Source: Lysinibacillus sp. BPa_S21 (GTDB lineage: Bacteria > Bacillota > Bacilli > Bacillales_A > Planococcaceae). Taken from it: a DNA stretch of 41,815 bases. The stretch covers positions 1 to 41,815 of the forward strand of contig NZ_JALIRS010000022.1 of the NCBI RefSeq assembly GCF_023337795.1. Reading direction: 5' to 3'. Made by a program: the position numbers and the translations under genes. Positions 1 to 9,876 of the stretch are shown one piece after another. The first letter of the stretch is position 1; every line of letters starts with the position of its first letter. The notes below the pieces were generated by a model. The model worked only from the letters and a program-made list of their open reading frames with translations, did not search any database and was not told the DNA's origin.

Positions 1-186
1 CTTCTATCCACGACTCTGGCCTTCTATCCACGTTTTTAGCTCTTCTATCCACGACTCTGGCTCTTCTATCCACGACTTTAGCTCTTCTATCCACGACTCT
101 GGCTTTTGTCCGCGACTTTAGCTCTTCTATCCACGTTTTTAGCTCTTCTATCCACGACTTCGGCTCTTCTATCCACGATTCCGATG
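1..186. repeat. 21-bp tandem repeat array
   Basis: About nine imperfect copies of a 21-bp unit, core CTTCTATCCACGACTCTGGCT. Variants carry GTTTTTAG, GACTTTAG or GACTTCGG in the second half. The array runs off the left end of the window, so its full length is unknown. It lies downstream of the crh terminator, and I find no credible gene in it. The unit is a multiple of three, but one copy (near 102-120) is shortened, so a reading frame does not hold. The function is unknown. It probably explains why the contig ends here. Confidence 0.9.
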
Positions 187-226
187 ATTCTAAACGTCAT
201 TCGACTCTTTTTACAATGCAAGAACG

Positions 227-262
227 CAAAAAAACTGCCCAACATTTCGTTTTGGACAGTCT
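227..262 (-). terminator. Rho-independent terminator of the crh cluster
   Basis: On the minus strand the arms ACTGTCCAA and TTGGGCAGT pair with one G-T wobble. They are followed by a run of seven T (plus-strand A at 227-233). The hairpin lies about 15 bases after the crh stop and so closes the yvcI-to-crh transcript. Confidence 0.8.
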
Positions 263-274
263 TTGCATCCTATT

Positions 275-532
275 TTAATCTTCTTTTTCGATTAGTGCTG
301 CTAATGCTGTAACCGCTTGCTCGGCATCGTTACCATCGCCACTAAGTACAACTTCTGTTCCTTTGGCAATGGCTAAACTCATAACGCCCATAATGGATTT
401 AGCGTTTACTTTTTTCTCGTCTTTTTCCAGAAAGATATCTGCGCTAAAACGATTTGCTTCTTGCACAAATAGTGCTGCTTGTCTAGCTTGTAGTCCTAAT
501 TTTAATTTTACATGGACTCTTCTCTCGGTCAT
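275..532 (-). CDS. crh: Crh, catabolite-repression HPr-like protein
   Basis: An 85-residue HPr fold. The PTS phosphocarrier histidine at position 15 is replaced by Gln (GLQAR), and the regulatory serine is kept at Ser46 (AKSIMGVMSL). That is the signature that separates Crh from true HPr. Known family role: HprK phosphorylates Ser46 and P-Ser-Crh acts as a CcpA corepressor; Crh cannot carry PTS phosphate. Here HPr's usual ARPA is ARQA. The start has a good site, AAAGGGGAG, 8 bases upstream. It is the last gene of the whiA/yvcK/rapZ cluster, after a 113-bp gap, as in B. subtilis. Its kinase gene hprK is at 15732-16667 in the same window. Confidence 0.93.
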   Translation of the reverse strand: MTERRVHVKLKLGLQARQAALFVQEANRFSADIFLEKDEKKVNAKSIMGVMSLAIAKGTEVVLSGDGNDAEQAVTALAALIEKED

Positions 533-645
533 TCTTAAAACTCCCCTTTACTACCGTTCATCTGTTATTTTTATCTTACCTTACTTACTAGCAAAAGAAC
601 AATACGCGATTAGGTATCACATTCATACCTGAAAAGTATGAAAAT

Positions 646-1593
646 TTAACCACCAATTTTTTCTCCGCTTCTTAATGCATCAGCAATTTCATCGATTTTC
701 CGTAATCGATGATTGACACCCGATTTACTAACTGTTCCGCTTGAGACCATTTCACCAAGTTCTTTTAGTGTTACATCTTGGTATTCTACTCGTAATCGTG
801 CAATTTCACGAAGTTTTTCTGGTAATTGATCTAGACCTATTGAATTTTCAATAAATCGGATATTCTCTACTTGACGTAATGCTGCGCCTATTGTTTTATT
901 CAAGTTCGCTGTTTCACAGTTGACAATGCGGTTGACACTATTTCTCATGTCTCGTAATATGCGAACATCTTCGAATTTCATCATTGCTTGATGAGCACCA
1001 ACAATATTAAGGAAGTCAGAAATTTTCTCCGCTTCTTTTAAATAGGTGACAAAGCCTTTTTTTCGTTCAATTGTTTTTGCATTTAGCTCAAATTCATTCA
1101 TTAAATCCATTAAAGCCTCGCCATGCTCTTTATACAATGAATAAATTTCTAAATGGTAGGCTGATGTTTCTGGATTGTTGACAGAGCCTCCAGCTAAAAA
1201 TGCGCCTCGTAAATACGCTCTTTTTTGTCCACCCTTTTTAATGAGCTTCCGTGAAATAGTATGATTAAATTGAAAGTCGTCTGAGATGATTTCTAAATCA
1301 ATTAGTAGCTCACGCGCACCTTCTCTTACGCGGCAAATGTATACGTTATTTTTTTTCAAACGCATTTTTTTTCTTACAAGTAACTCTACATTATACGGAT
1401 ACAGCTTCTTCATAATCGTATAGAGTCTTCTTGCGATTGCAGCGTTTTCAGTTTGTACGTCTAAGCTTAACTGTTTATTCGCAAAGGATAATGAACCATT
1501 CATACGAATTAGGGCAGATACTTCTGCTTTCATACAATGATTGTCCGCTTCTATTTGCGTTAATTCTTTTTTCGTTTCAGAAGCAAAAGACAT
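646..1593 (-). CDS. whiA: WhiA, DNA-binding cell-division/sporulation regulator
   Basis: A protein of 315 residues with the WhiA architecture: an N-terminal pair of degenerate LAGLIDADG homing-endonuclease-like domains (including [20 protein letters not shown]) and a C-terminal helix-turn-helix ([20 protein letters not shown]). Known family role: DNA-binding protein linked to sporulation in actinomycetes and to cell division and chromosome segregation in Bacillus; no nuclease activity is expected. The open frame extends six codons further upstream (MKGGRD), but those bases are the ribosome binding site AAAGGAGGG, so [11 protein letters not shown] is the start. It sits 65 bp after yvcK and before crh, the conserved Firmicute order. 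Confidence 0.95.
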   Translation of the reverse strand: MSFASETKKELTQIEADNHCMKAEVSALIRMNGSLSFANKQLSLDVQTENAAIARRLYTIMKKLYPYNVELLVRKKMRLKKNNVYICRVREGARELLIDLEIISDDFQFNHTISRKLIKKGGQKRAYLRGAFLAGGSVNNPETSAYHLEIYSLYKEHGEALMDLMNEFELNAKTIERKKGFVTYLKEAEKISDFLNIVGAHQAMMKFEDVRILRDMRNSVNRIVNCETANLNKTIGAALRQVENIRFIENSIGLDQLPEKLREIARLRVEYQDVTLKELGEMVSSGTVSKSGVNHRLRKIDEIADALRSGEKIGG

Positions 1594-1658
1594 ATCACGC
1601 CCTCCTTTCAACCTTTTGTTCTATGTATATGTTCATCTTATCATATACAATAAGCGCT

Positions 1659-2642
1659 TTATAATTCACTAACTTTTTGTCCGTAGATATTTGCGTAGTC
1701 TACAAGCCATTTAGCAACGTTTGTAGCATTATGACGAACCGTCCCATCTGGGCGAATCGTGGCAATATCTCGTTTAATAACCTCTAAGCCCATACTTTCC
1801 AGTTTTGCAACGTCAAATGTTACTGGCTCAGCACACTCTTCCTTATAAAGCTCTTTTACAGGATGAGGGAGTTTTACATCATTCACCAATATAGAATCAA
1901 TGAAGGAGTCTCCAACATGCTTATATAAAGCTTTAACATGATCGCCTGCTGTATAGGAAATGGTTTCACCTTTTTGGGTCATCAAATTACAAACATAAAT
2001 TTTTCTTCCTTTCGCCTTCACAACGGCTTCCCCAATTTCTTTTACAAGAAGGTTGGGAATAATGCTTGTATATAAACTTCCTGGACCAATTAAAATATAG
2101 TCAGCTCGATTGATTGCTCGAATAGCCTCTGGTAGCGGTTGCACGTTTTCAGGCACTAGAAAAACCCGATTAATTGGTTTTTTAGCCTTTGGAATTTTAG
2201 ATTCCCCTTCAATGATTGAACCGTCCTCAAGCTCAGCGTGTAAATTTATCTTTTTATTAGCAGCTGGTATGACGCGACCATGAACCTTTAAAACTTTTCC
2301 CATCTCACTAATAGCATGGTTAAAATCCCCGGTAATATCAGTTAATGCAGTCAGCATTAAATTACCTAATGAATGTCCACGTAAATCTTCGGATGCTGAA
2401 AATCGGTATTGAAACATTTGCTCTACAAGCGGCTCAACATCCGATAACGCCGCGATCACATTACGGACATCACCAGGTGGTGGAATATCATAGTCATCTC
2501 GTAAGCGTCCTGAAGAACCACCATCATCTGCTACTGTCACAATGGCAGTAATATCAAATGGGTGGTGCTTGAGCCCACGTAGTAACGTAGAAAGCCCTGT
2601 ACCACCACCAATTACAACAAGCTTTGTTCGCTTCTTTCCCAT
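1659..2642 (-). CDS. yvcK: YvcK/GlmR, gluconeogenesis factor, UDP-GlcNAc-binding
   Basis: A 327-residue protein of the YvcK/CofD-like family. The N-terminal glycine-rich loop VVIGGGTGLSTLLRGLK and the VTVADDGGSSGRLR segment form the nucleotide-sugar site, and DYILIGPGSLYTSIIPNLL is also typical. Known role in B. subtilis (GlmR): needed for growth on gluconeogenic carbon sources, binds UDP-GlcNAc and steers carbon into cell-wall precursors by acting on GlmS. The start is ATG with GAAAGGA upstream. It begins 4 bp after the rapZ stop, so the two are translationally close. Confidence 0.95.
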   Translation of the reverse strand: MGKKRTKLVVIGGGTGLSTLLRGLKHHPFDITAIVTVADDGGSSGRLRDDYDIPPPGDVRNVIAALSDVEPLVEQMFQYRFSASEDLRGHSLGNLMLTALTDITGDFNHAISEMGKVLKVHGRVIPAANKKINLHAELEDGSIIEGESKIPKAKKPINRVFLVPENVQPLPEAIRAINRADYILIGPGSLYTSIIPNLLVKEIGEAVVKAKGRKIYVCNLMTQKGETISYTAGDHVKALYKHVGDSFIDSILVNDVKLPHPVKELYKEECAEPVTFDVAKLESMGLEVIKRDIATIRPDGTVRHNATNVAKWLVDYANIYGQKVSEL

Positions 2643-2646
2643 TCAC

Positions 2647-3540
2647 TCAATCCTTTCTACGATTGATGTCACGATGCGTAATAACAGTGTTTTCCTTTCC
2701 AGCTAAATAGGCTCCAAAATACTCTGTTAATGTTACCGAACGGTGCTGTCCTCCAGTACATCCAAAAGCAATGACAAGTTGTGATTTACCCTCTTGTCTA
2801 TAGAGCGGAATCATAAATTCAAACAAATCCGTTAGTTTTTGGATAAGTGTTTGCGTATCCTCAAGTGCCAGAACATAAGAAGATACCTCCGTTTGTAGGC
2901 CCGTTTTATGGCGTAACTCCTCCACATAATATGGATTTTTTAAAAAACGGACATCAAAAACTAAGTCAGCATCTATTGGCATACCATGCTTAAATCCAAA
3001 GGACATGATATTTACTGTGAAAATATTATCAGTATCACTGGCAAATTCTTTAGCAATTTTTTCACGTAGCTCTTTAGGCTTCATATTAGATGTATTATAG
3101 ACAGATTTAGCGCGACCTTTTACTTCCGATAAAAGCTTACGTTCTTGTTTAATGCCATCTAACGGCAAACCATTTACAGCCAATGGATGTGCGCGTCTTG
3201 TTTCTTTATAACGTCTAACTAAAGTTGCATCATCTGCATCTAAAAATAATATCCGAGCAACAATATCGCCTTCTTTAAGAATATGATCGAGGGCACCGAT
3301 AAGAGAATCAAAAAAGTTGCCACCACGCATATCCATGACAGCTGCTATACGTGTAATATTTTTACCCGAATCCCTTAGTAAGGTTAAAAATGTTGTGAGT
3401 AACGCTGGTGGTAAATTATCAATACAGTAATACCCTAAATCCTCAAAGCTTTGAATAGCTACTGTTTTCCCAGCTCCAGACATTCCTGTAATAATAACCA
3501 ATTCATGTTTACCTTTTAGGCCTTCAACCACCACTGTCAT
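2647..3540 (-). CDS. rapZ: RapZ/YvcJ, nucleotide-binding RNase adaptor-type ATPase
   Basis: A 297-residue P-loop protein with Walker A GMSGAGKT at residues 19-26. The conserved YYCIDNLPP motif and the C-terminal domain with [13 protein letters not shown] are hallmarks of the RapZ/YvcJ family. Known: YvcJ binds and hydrolyses GTP and ATP and affects competence in B. subtilis; RapZ in enterobacteria is an RNase E adaptor controlling glmS. The Bacillus role need not be the same. The start is ATG with AAAGGAG 4 bases upstream. It lies between the Nudix gene (9-bp gap) and yvcK (4-bp gap), clearly in one operon. Confidence 0.94.
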   Translation of the reverse strand: MTVVVEGLKGKHELVIITGMSGAGKTVAIQSFEDLGYYCIDNLPPALLTTFLTLLRDSGKNITRIAAVMDMRGGNFFDSLIGALDHILKEGDIVARILFLDADDATLVRRYKETRRAHPLAVNGLPLDGIKQERKLLSEVKGRAKSVYNTSNMKPKELREKIAKEFASDTDNIFTVNIMSFGFKHGMPIDADLVFDVRFLKNPYYVEELRHKTGLQTEVSSYVLALEDTQTLIQKLTDLFEFMIPLYRQEGKSQLVIAFGCTGGQHRSVTLTEYFGAYLAGKENTVITHRDINRRKD

Positions 3541-3549
3541 GCAGCTCCT

Positions 3550-4017
3550 TTATTGTTCAATTGATATTTGTATTTTCTCATGAAGTAATTCAAAATCAGT
3601 TGTGTATTCAAATGTACCGTACTGAATGCCTGATTGTGAGATAGCAAATTGTAAGTTTGTACGATCACCTTCAGCCATTGGCAAATGTTCCAAATCCTCT
3701 ACAGGGTGCCATGCAAGTTTGCCTTCTCTCGTTTCTTTAAACGGTACTCCTTCTATATCCTTTGCAACAAATGTATAAAGCATCCATTCGTCCACTACCT
3801 CATTATTTTCTTTCATAACCATCGTATAAACACCCTTTAAATGAGCATTTATTGGCGTGACATTTGTTTCTTCTTTAAACTCACGTACTGCAGCCTCATA
3901 AATCGATTCACCGCGCTCCATTTTACCGCCAGGAGCTACGTACCAGCCACGTCTCGGCTTCTGAAGTAAAAGCACTTGACCATCTTTTACGGCTATTAAA
4001 TTTGCGATTCTTTGCAT
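3550..4017 (-). CDS. yvcI: YvcI-type Nudix hydrolase
   Basis: A 155-residue Nudix protein. The Nudix box is at residues 31-53 (GKMERGES...REFKEETNV) and carries the metal-binding RE..EE residues; the usual G near the end is N. PRRGWYVAPGGKME upstream of the box is typical of the MutT/YvcI subgroup, which hydrolyses nucleoside diphosphate derivatives; the substrate cannot be read from sequence. The frame can begin at a GTG two codons earlier, but the AGAGGT site abuts that GTG and sits 6 bases from the ATG, so the ATG is chosen. It is the first gene of the yvcI-rapZ-yvcK-whiA-crh operon. Confidence 0.88.
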   Translation of the reverse strand: MQRIANLIAVKDGQVLLLQKPRRGWYVAPGGKMERGESIYEAAVREFKEETNVTPINAHLKGVYTMVMKENNEVVDEWMLYTFVAKDIEGVPFKETREGKLAWHPVEDLEHLPMAEGDRTNLQFAISQSGIQYGTFEYTTDFELLHEKIQISIEQ

Positions 4018-4053
4018 AGGCACACCTCTAATCTCATTTACATTCTACCTTTT

Positions 4054-4083
4054 ATTATAGCAAGACCAAACAGGGTTTGTCCT
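4054..4083 (-). promoter_or_regulatory. Candidate sigma-A promoter for the yvcI operon
   Basis: Minus strand: -10 TATAAT (4054-4059) and a weak -35 AGGACA (4078-4083), 18 bp apart. It sits 37 bases upstream of the yvcI start, with no other gene between. Confidence 0.6.
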
Positions 4084-4203
4084 CATTTCTAAACTTTAGG
4101 TGCATGGCAATTTTAACTTCATCGATACATGTAGGAGACAAGTTTTTTTTAACCTTTACACAAAGATATGAAACTCCGCCAGAAAAAATCAAAATTTCCG
4201 TAC

Positions 4204-4247
4204 ACAACAAAAATAGGTTGCTCCACCTTATTTGGCGGAAACAACCT
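4204..4247 (-). terminator. Rho-independent terminator downstream of trxB
   Basis: The arms AGGTTG and CAACCT (4215-4220, 4242-4247) enclose further TCC/GGA and CC/GG pairs. On the minus strand they are followed by ATTTTTGTTG. It lies about 370 bases after the trxB stop and beyond a palindromic repeat, and ahead of the yvcI promoter. I see no better terminator for trxB nearer its stop. Confidence 0.65.
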
Positions 4248-4395
4248 ACTCAACAAAATAAAAGGGGGATTGCTAATTACACTCTTTATATTACACCTTT
4301 TATATGTCATTCAAGTTACAACTATATTAAGACCGTATTAAAATTGTATTTTTTTCCTTAAAATAATGATTATGGGTACTTCTCCATAACGTGTG

Positions 4396-4517
4396 GTTGA
4401 TTTCCGTTCCGATTGGGCGCTTTCCTGGGGGCGTCCGATGAGCCGCTTCGCTTCGCTGCAGGGTCTCATCTGTGACGCTAATCCCCAAGGAGTCGCCCAG
4501 TCTCCACTCCAATCAAC
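4396..4517 (+). repeat. Intergenic palindromic element, family A copy 1
   Basis: A ~122-bp element starting GTTGATTTCCGTTCC and ending ACTCCAATCAAC. Terminal GTTGATT pairs with AATCAAC, then TTGGGCG with CGCCCAG, CTGGGGG with CCCCAAG, and inner GATGAG with CTCATC, giving one long imperfect hairpin. Near-identical copies are at 13245, 18339 (inverted) and 31148. No protein is plausible: the apparent frames across it (MGDSLGISVTDETL...) are shadows. The rest of the 4024-4617 gap holds only the terminator and promoter listed. Confidence 0.9.
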
Positions 4518-4617
4518 TTATATAAATGTCATCCACAATGTTTTGGGTACTTTACTAAAATATTTACTTGACTACACATTACACTCTGGGAGGAGACTAC
4601 CCTTATCAACATTGACT

Positions 4618-5574
<957 letters not shown>

Positions 5575-5662
5575 CTAAACCGATTTTTTACTTTTTTATA
5601 ATAACTTTAGTATGTTCATCGTATGTGAAAGTAAAAAGTTATTCAACTATGTTGCTCACGGT

Positions 5663-7183
5663 CTAATTATTTGGTAAAAACATTAAAATTTCTTCAATAT
5701 ACTTCGATAAAGTTGATACTGATACTCCGTATTGTTGAGCTATTTCCTTTTTTGTCACCTTGAGCATCCGGGAAGAACGAAATAAATAATCATTTGCTCC
5801 TGCAATAGCTGCTGGATTTGTAAAACGATAATTATTCATTAATGCTTGCTCACAAAGCACAAACCACATTTGGAACATTGGTGCAATTAATGTAGTAAGC
5901 TTCCCATACTGTTCTAGTAAAATTTCTGGTACACTTACTGCTCGTATAAAGCTAGCCTCCACTTTATTTTTCATATCAAATTGATGTCCTAGTGCATATG
6001 CGAGGAATAGCTTTTCATACGCATTAAATTGGTCAACGTCTATCCATTTTGGATGCGCAATAATTTCCTGTTTATGTGCTGTACAGCTTAGTAAAAATAA
6101 ACCAAATATGCGTTCACTTGTATAATCGCTCTCTAGCTTTTCCACAATATAATCACGGTCGTGTTCTAATGCATCTAGTGAATAATTGTTGTTTTCTTCT
6201 TGACGCCAAGGCTCAAAGCCTTCTTTATCGGGATCTTGCTCAAGTAATTGTTCCCATGCACTCTTAGAAATTTCTTCATGTCCTGAGAAATAAGCTGCAT
6301 GTGATAACCAAAAGTAAAAGCCGGCATCACCTACGTAGCCTCTTTTCTGCATGCTACGTAACCATTTAAATGCTAAATCATATTGTCCAACGAGCGCTAA
6401 TGTTGCACCCAGTTTGTAGCGATGTTCCCATAAGTATGGTTGAATTTTCACAAGTACTTCTAAAAGGTCCTGTAAATCTTCTTCATTTTTTTCATAGTAC
6501 GCGATAACCGTTAAATTACATAGTGCATGTAAATTACCTTTATTTTCACGTAATACCGTGTTTAGAAGCGCCTTTGCCTGTTCTGCTTCTCCCACATAGA
6601 AATAAGCAAGGGCTAAGTTGTTATGAGCTGACCAAAAATCAGGTCTATCTTCTATTAAGTCTTCTAGCATTTTAATAGCTTCAGGGAAATCTCCCTTTTC
6701 CATACTACGTCTCGCCTGTTCCTGCCGATATAAATCTTCTGCAGAACCTTCAAGCTCCTCAAAATCATCTTGCTCAATATCAACAAACTCTAATATTTCA
6801 GTAGCTTCATCTGCATAAACACCTTCTGGCTCTATTTGTAAATATTGCTCTGCAAAGCGTTTAGCATCGTGTATGATGCCGACACATCCTGAAACCTCTG
6901 CCATATAAAAAATAATTTCTGGATTGTCTTTATCTATCTGATAGGCATGACGAAGAAGATCATACGCTTCCTCGAAACGTTGACCCTCTAACTCTATGAT
7001 CGCTAATTGTAATAAAATCATTGGATCATCAGGGCTTAAATCCACTGCTCGCTGTAAATATTTATAGGCTTTATTCATTTGTCCACTATTCATTGCTTGA
7101 ATTGATTTTTTATAATAATAGTCGCCTGTTGGAATGAACGACACTATATTCGTTTGATTCTCTTTTTGACGTTTCTTTTCCAA
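5663..7183 (-). CDS. yvcD: YvcD-like tetratricopeptide-repeat protein
   Basis: A 506-residue cytoplasmic protein, mostly helical TPR repeats. The first repeats are clear (residues ~20-125, with alternating small and aromatic positions, for example KAYKYLQRAVDLSPDDP), and more lie at ~145-290. The acidic stretch near 125-150 looks like a linker. The C-terminus (VTKKEIAQQYGVSVSTLSKYIEEI) resembles a small helix-turn-helix. No signal peptide or membrane segment is seen. The start is TTG: GGAGG at 7191-7195 sits 7 bases upstream and no ATG is better placed. B. subtilis has a TPR gene (yvcD) at the same place between the his operon and trxB. The function is unknown; TPR proteins usually bind other proteins. 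Confidence 0.85.
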   Translation of the reverse strand: MEKKRQKENQTNIVSFIPTGDYYYKKSIQAMNSGQMNKAYKYLQRAVDLSPDDPMILLQLAIIELEGQRFEEAYDLLRHAYQIDKDNPEIIFYMAEVSGCVGIIHDAKRFAEQYLQIEPEGVYADEATEILEFVDIEQDDFEELEGSAEDLYRQEQARRSMEKGDFPEAIKMLEDLIEDRPDFWSAHNNLALAYFYVGEAEQAKALLNTVLRENKGNLHALCNLTVIAYYEKNEEDLQDLLEVLVKIQPYLWEHRYKLGATLALVGQYDLAFKWLRSMQKRGYVGDAGFYFWLSHAAYFSGHEEISKSAWEQLLEQDPDKEGFEPWRQEENNNYSLDALEHDRDYIVEKLESDYTSERIFGLFLLSCTAHKQEIIAHPKWIDVDQFNAYEKLFLAYALGHQFDMKNKVEASFIRAVSVPEILLEQYGKLTTLIAPMFQMWFVLCEQALMNNYRFTNPAAIAGANDYLFRSSRMLKVTKKEIAQQYGVSVSTLSKYIEEILMFLPNN

Positions 7184-7207
7184 AATATTTCCTCCGAAAC
7201 AAGAAAT

Positions 7208-7230
7208 AAGGAACGTATCATACGTTCCTT
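7208..7230 (-). terminator. Hairpin after hisI, probable terminator
   Basis: A perfect 11-bp stem AAGGAACGTAT / ATACGTTCCTT with a one-base loop. It is followed on the minus strand by TATTTCTTG, a moderately T-rich tail. It lies between hisI and the TPR gene. Because an extended -10 box lies just upstream (7246-7251), the hairpin would also fall in the leader of the TPR transcript, so a leader role is an alternative. Confidence 0.55.
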
Positions 7231-7245
7231 TTCACAGTAACTTCT

Positions 7246-7254
7246 ATTATACCA
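7246..7254 (-). promoter_or_regulatory. Extended -10 promoter candidate for yvcD-trxB
   Basis: The minus strand reads TGGTATAAT, a perfect extended -10. No good -35 is visible at the usual distance, where it would fall inside the end of hisI. Confidence 0.45.
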
Positions 7255-7273
7255 TACAATAAGCAATATGCCG

Positions 7274-7891
7274 TTATTTCTCCTCATGACGTTTTTCCAA
7301 CACATGTAACACGTCATAAACACTTACTTTTTGCTCTTGTAGCAACACTAGTAGATGATAAATTAAATCGGCAGCCTCCCATTTTACTTCTTCGGCATCA
7401 CGATTTTTTGCACCTATGACAACTTCCGTTGCTTCTTCTCCAACTTTTTTACAAATTTTATCGATTCCTTTATCGAACAAATATGTAGTATACGCCCCTT
7501 CTGGCATTTCTTGCTCACGCTTTTCAATGACCTTTACGAGTTTAGAAATAATCTCAACAGATCCTACCTTGGCATTTTGCTGTATGATGTCCGTGAAACA
7601 AGAAGTTGTTCCATTATGACAAGCCGGACCAGCAGGAATTACTTCGATCACTAATGCGTCACTGTCACAATCAGCCTTGATTGATATCACTTTTTGTGTA
7701 TGACCACTTGTTGCCCCTTTGTGCCAGAGCTCTTGACGTGAACGTGAGAAGAACCATGTTTCACCCGATTCAAGTGTTTTTTCTAGAGATTCTTTATTCA
7801 TATATGCAACTGTTAGTACTTCTTTTGTATTAGCATCTTGTACCACCGCAGTGACAAGACCTTTTTCATCAAATTTAATGCTGTCTATCAT
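7274..7891 (-). CDS. hisI: Bifunctional HisI/HisE (PR-AMP cyclohydrolase / PR-ATP pyrophosphatase)
   Basis: A 205-residue fusion enzyme for steps 2 and 3 of histidine synthesis. The N-terminal ~105 residues are HisI ([21 protein letters not shown], then zinc/magnesium-binding ADCDSDA and [11 protein letters not shown]). The C-terminal ~95 residues are the HisE helical pyrophosphatase, with [16 protein letters not shown] and [13 protein letters not shown]. The start is ATG, overlapping the hisF stop by 4 bp (ATGA). It is the last gene of the his operon. Confidence 0.96.
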   Translation of the reverse strand: MIDSIKFDEKGLVTAVVQDANTKEVLTVAYMNKESLEKTLESGETWFFSRSRQELWHKGATSGHTQKVISIKADCDSDALVIEVIPAGPACHNGTTSCFTDIIQQNAKVGSVEIISKLVKVIEKREQEMPEGAYTTYLFDKGIDKICKKVGEEATEVVIGAKNRDAEEVKWEAADLIYHLLVLLQEQKVSVYDVLHVLEKRHEEK

Positions 7892-8649
7892 CTTACTGCC
7901 ACTCCTTTTTCGCGTAAGTACTCTTTTACTTGTGCAACGCTCGTTTCTTTGTAATGGAAGATGGATGCGGCAAGTGCTGCATCTGCATCGATATCTTCAG
8001 CTAATACTTCGTAAAAATGTTGTGCATTTCCTGCACCACCACTCGCAATAACAGGAACAGTCACAGCCTCTCTTACAGCTTTTATTAGGGTTAAATCAAA
8101 ACCGGATTTCTCTCCGTCTTGATTCATACTTGTTAATAAAATTTCACCAGCACCTAGGCGAACCGCTTCTTTCGCCCATTCAGTTGCTCGCCATGTTGCT
8201 TTCTTTCGACCACCATGCGTATAAACCATCCACGTAGCATCTTCTTCGCTATAGCGGGCATCAATAGCTACAACAATACATTGTGCGCCAAAAAAGTCAG
8301 AACCTTCTTTAATGAGCTCTGGTCTCTCTAGAGCAGAAGTATTCACTGATACTTTATCGGCACCGGCACGTAAAATACGTTTCATATCATCTAATGTACG
8401 AATTCCACCGCCTACTGTAAATGGAATGGCTAATGTAGCTGCCGTTTGCCGTACGACATCAACCATCGTTTCACGGCCTTCATGGGATGCTGAGATATCT
8501 AGAAATACAAGCTCATCTGCCCCCTGCTCATCATAAAACTTAGCAAGCTCAACTGGGTCACCTGCATCACGTAATGACACAAACTGTACACCTTTGACAA
8601 CTCGTCCCTCTTTCACATCAAGACATGGAATAATGCGCTTTGTTAACAC
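7888..8649 (-). CDS. hisF: HisF, imidazole glycerol phosphate synthase cyclase subunit
   Basis: A 253-residue (beta/alpha)8 barrel. Both catalytic aspartates are present at their standard numbers: Asp11 (IPCLDV) and Asp130 (VVAIDA). With HisH it forms the synthase that makes IGP and AICAR. The correct start is GTG at 8649: GGGGGTGG lies 4 bases upstream, and the longer frame (MVEGGGI...) only reads through that site. The GTG overlaps the end of hisH by 7 bp. In B. subtilis hisA stands between hisH and hisF; here it does not. Confidence 0.96.
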   Translation of the reverse strand: MLTKRIIPCLDVKEGRVVKGVQFVSLRDAGDPVELAKFYDEQGADELVFLDISASHEGRETMVDVVRQTAATLAIPFTVGGGIRTLDDMKRILRAGADKVSVNTSALERPELIKEGSDFFGAQCIVVAIDARYSEEDATWMVYTHGGRKKATWRATEWAKEAVRLGAGEILLTSMNQDGEKSGFDLTLIKAVREAVTVPVIASGGAGNAQHFYEVLAEDIDADAALAASIFHYKETSVAQVKEYLREKGVAVR

Positions 8650-9275
8650 GATGCCACCCCCTTCAACCATTGCTCTAATAAATGCACACCAAGTTGACCA
8701 GACTTTTCGGGATGGAACTGCATGCCCGTAATAGAGCCATTTGCCACAATGCCAGGAACCTTTATACCATGATAATCCGCATAAGCGATGAGCTCCCTTT
8801 CATCGATATCAGTTGCATAAAATGAGTGTACGAAATAAACATGCTTTGCGGTTACTTCACCATTTAACCAAGAAGGATACTTTGTCATGACAAGCTCATT
8901 CCATCCCATATGCGGCACCCGATACTTGCGCCCAGCATTGTCACCATTAAATCGTTTGATGCTTCCTTTAAAAAAGCCCAAACCCTTCGTTGGAGAAACT
9001 TCTTCACTTTGCTCAAATAATAATTGCATGCCTAAGCAAATTCCGAGAAGTGGCCGATTTTCAGCTTTCACCTTGTGCAAATATCGATCTAACTCCGTTT
9101 CAGCTAAACGTTTGATAGCATCTGGAAATGCTCCAACACCAGGAAGCAATAGTGCATCTGTTGTATCTAGCACTGTCTCGTTAGCCGTCACCACAACCTC
9201 ACAGCCAAGTCGTTTTAATGCCTGTTCAACACTAAATAAATTCCCCATTCCATAATCAATAACACCTATTTTCAC
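8643..9275 (-). CDS. hisH: HisH, imidazole glycerol phosphate synthase glutaminase subunit
   Basis: A 210-residue class-I glutamine amidotransferase that supplies ammonia to HisF. The catalytic triad is visible as Cys80 ([11 protein letters not shown]), His188 and Glu190 (MQFHPEKSG). The start is GTG, overlapping the hisB stop by 4 bp (GTGA), with AAGGGG upstream. The stop lies inside the hisF start region. Confidence 0.96.
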   Translation of the reverse strand: MKIGVIDYGMGNLFSVEQALKRLGCEVVVTANETVLDTTDALLLPGVGAFPDAIKRLAETELDRYLHKVKAENRPLLGICLGMQLLFEQSEEVSPTKGLGFFKGSIKRFNGDNAGRKYRVPHMGWNELVMTKYPSWLNGEVTAKHVYFVHSFYATDIDERELIAYADYHGIKVPGIVANGSITGMQFHPEKSGQLGVHLLEQWLKGVASC

Positions 9276-9871
9276 GTTAACAGCCCCTTAGTCGATGGTA
9301 CACCTTTCACACGCGGATCCATTTCCACTGCTGCGTCAATGGCACGTGCCAACGCCTTAAAAATAGCTTCAATTATATGATGTGTATTATGGCCATAAGG
9401 TACGATGACATGGACATTCATTCGAGCCTCTAGTGCAAACTTCCATAAAAATTCATGCACTAATTCCGTATCAAAGCTACCGACCTTTTCCTTCAACTGT
9501 GGCACACGATATTCTAAGTGCGGACGATTCGAGCAATCCACAACGACCTGTGCAAGTGCATCATCCATTGGCACAAATGCTGTACCGTACCGCTTTATTC
9601 CTTTTTTGTCACCAAGCGCTTCCCGAATAGCTTGGCCTAATACAATTCCGAGGTCTTCTGTTGTATGATGGTCGTCGATATACGTATCACCATTCGCTTC
9701 AATCGTCCCATCAAAAACCCCGTGTTTAATAAATAGGTCAAGCATATGATCCATAAAGCCAACACCTGTTTTAATAGTTGCCTTCCCTTCACCATCTAAA
9801 TCGATAGCTACCGAAATTTGAGTTTCATTTGTCGTACGTTCAACTTTTGCATATCGTTTCTTTTCAGTCAT
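9272..9871 (-). CDS. hisB: HisB, imidazoleglycerol-phosphate dehydratase
   Basis: A 199-residue monofunctional IGP dehydratase with the metal-binding signatures GFMDHMLDLF and DDHHTTED, plus HHIIEAIFKALARA near the C-terminus. There is no phosphatase domain, as normal for Bacilli. The frame stays open 35 codons further upstream through the end of hisD, but those codons do not resemble HisB, and AAAAGGAG lies 9 bases before the ATG at 9871. It begins 5 bp after the hisD stop. Confidence 0.95.
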   Translation of the reverse strand: MTEKKRYAKVERTTNETQISVAIDLDGEGKATIKTGVGFMDHMLDLFIKHGVFDGTIEANGDTYIDDHHTTEDLGIVLGQAIREALGDKKGIKRYGTAFVPMDDALAQVVVDCSNRPHLEYRVPQLKEKVGSFDTELVHEFLWKFALEARMNVHVIVPYGHNTHHIIEAIFKALARAIDAAVEMDPRVKGVPSTKGLLT

Positions 9872-9876
9872 TATGA

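Noticed and set aside
1..186. CRISPR array (also considered for 32925-33249)
   Set aside because: Units are contiguous with no unique spacers, and no cas genes are in the window.
106..312. A plus-strand 68-residue Leu/Ser-rich frame
   Set aside because: It runs through the 21-bp array and antisense to the crh terminator, with no ribosome site.
646..1593. An active homing endonuclease, from the LAGLIDADG-like domain
   Set aside because: The C-terminal helix-turn-helix, the length and the yvcK/crh neighbourhood identify WhiA, in which that fold is not catalytic.
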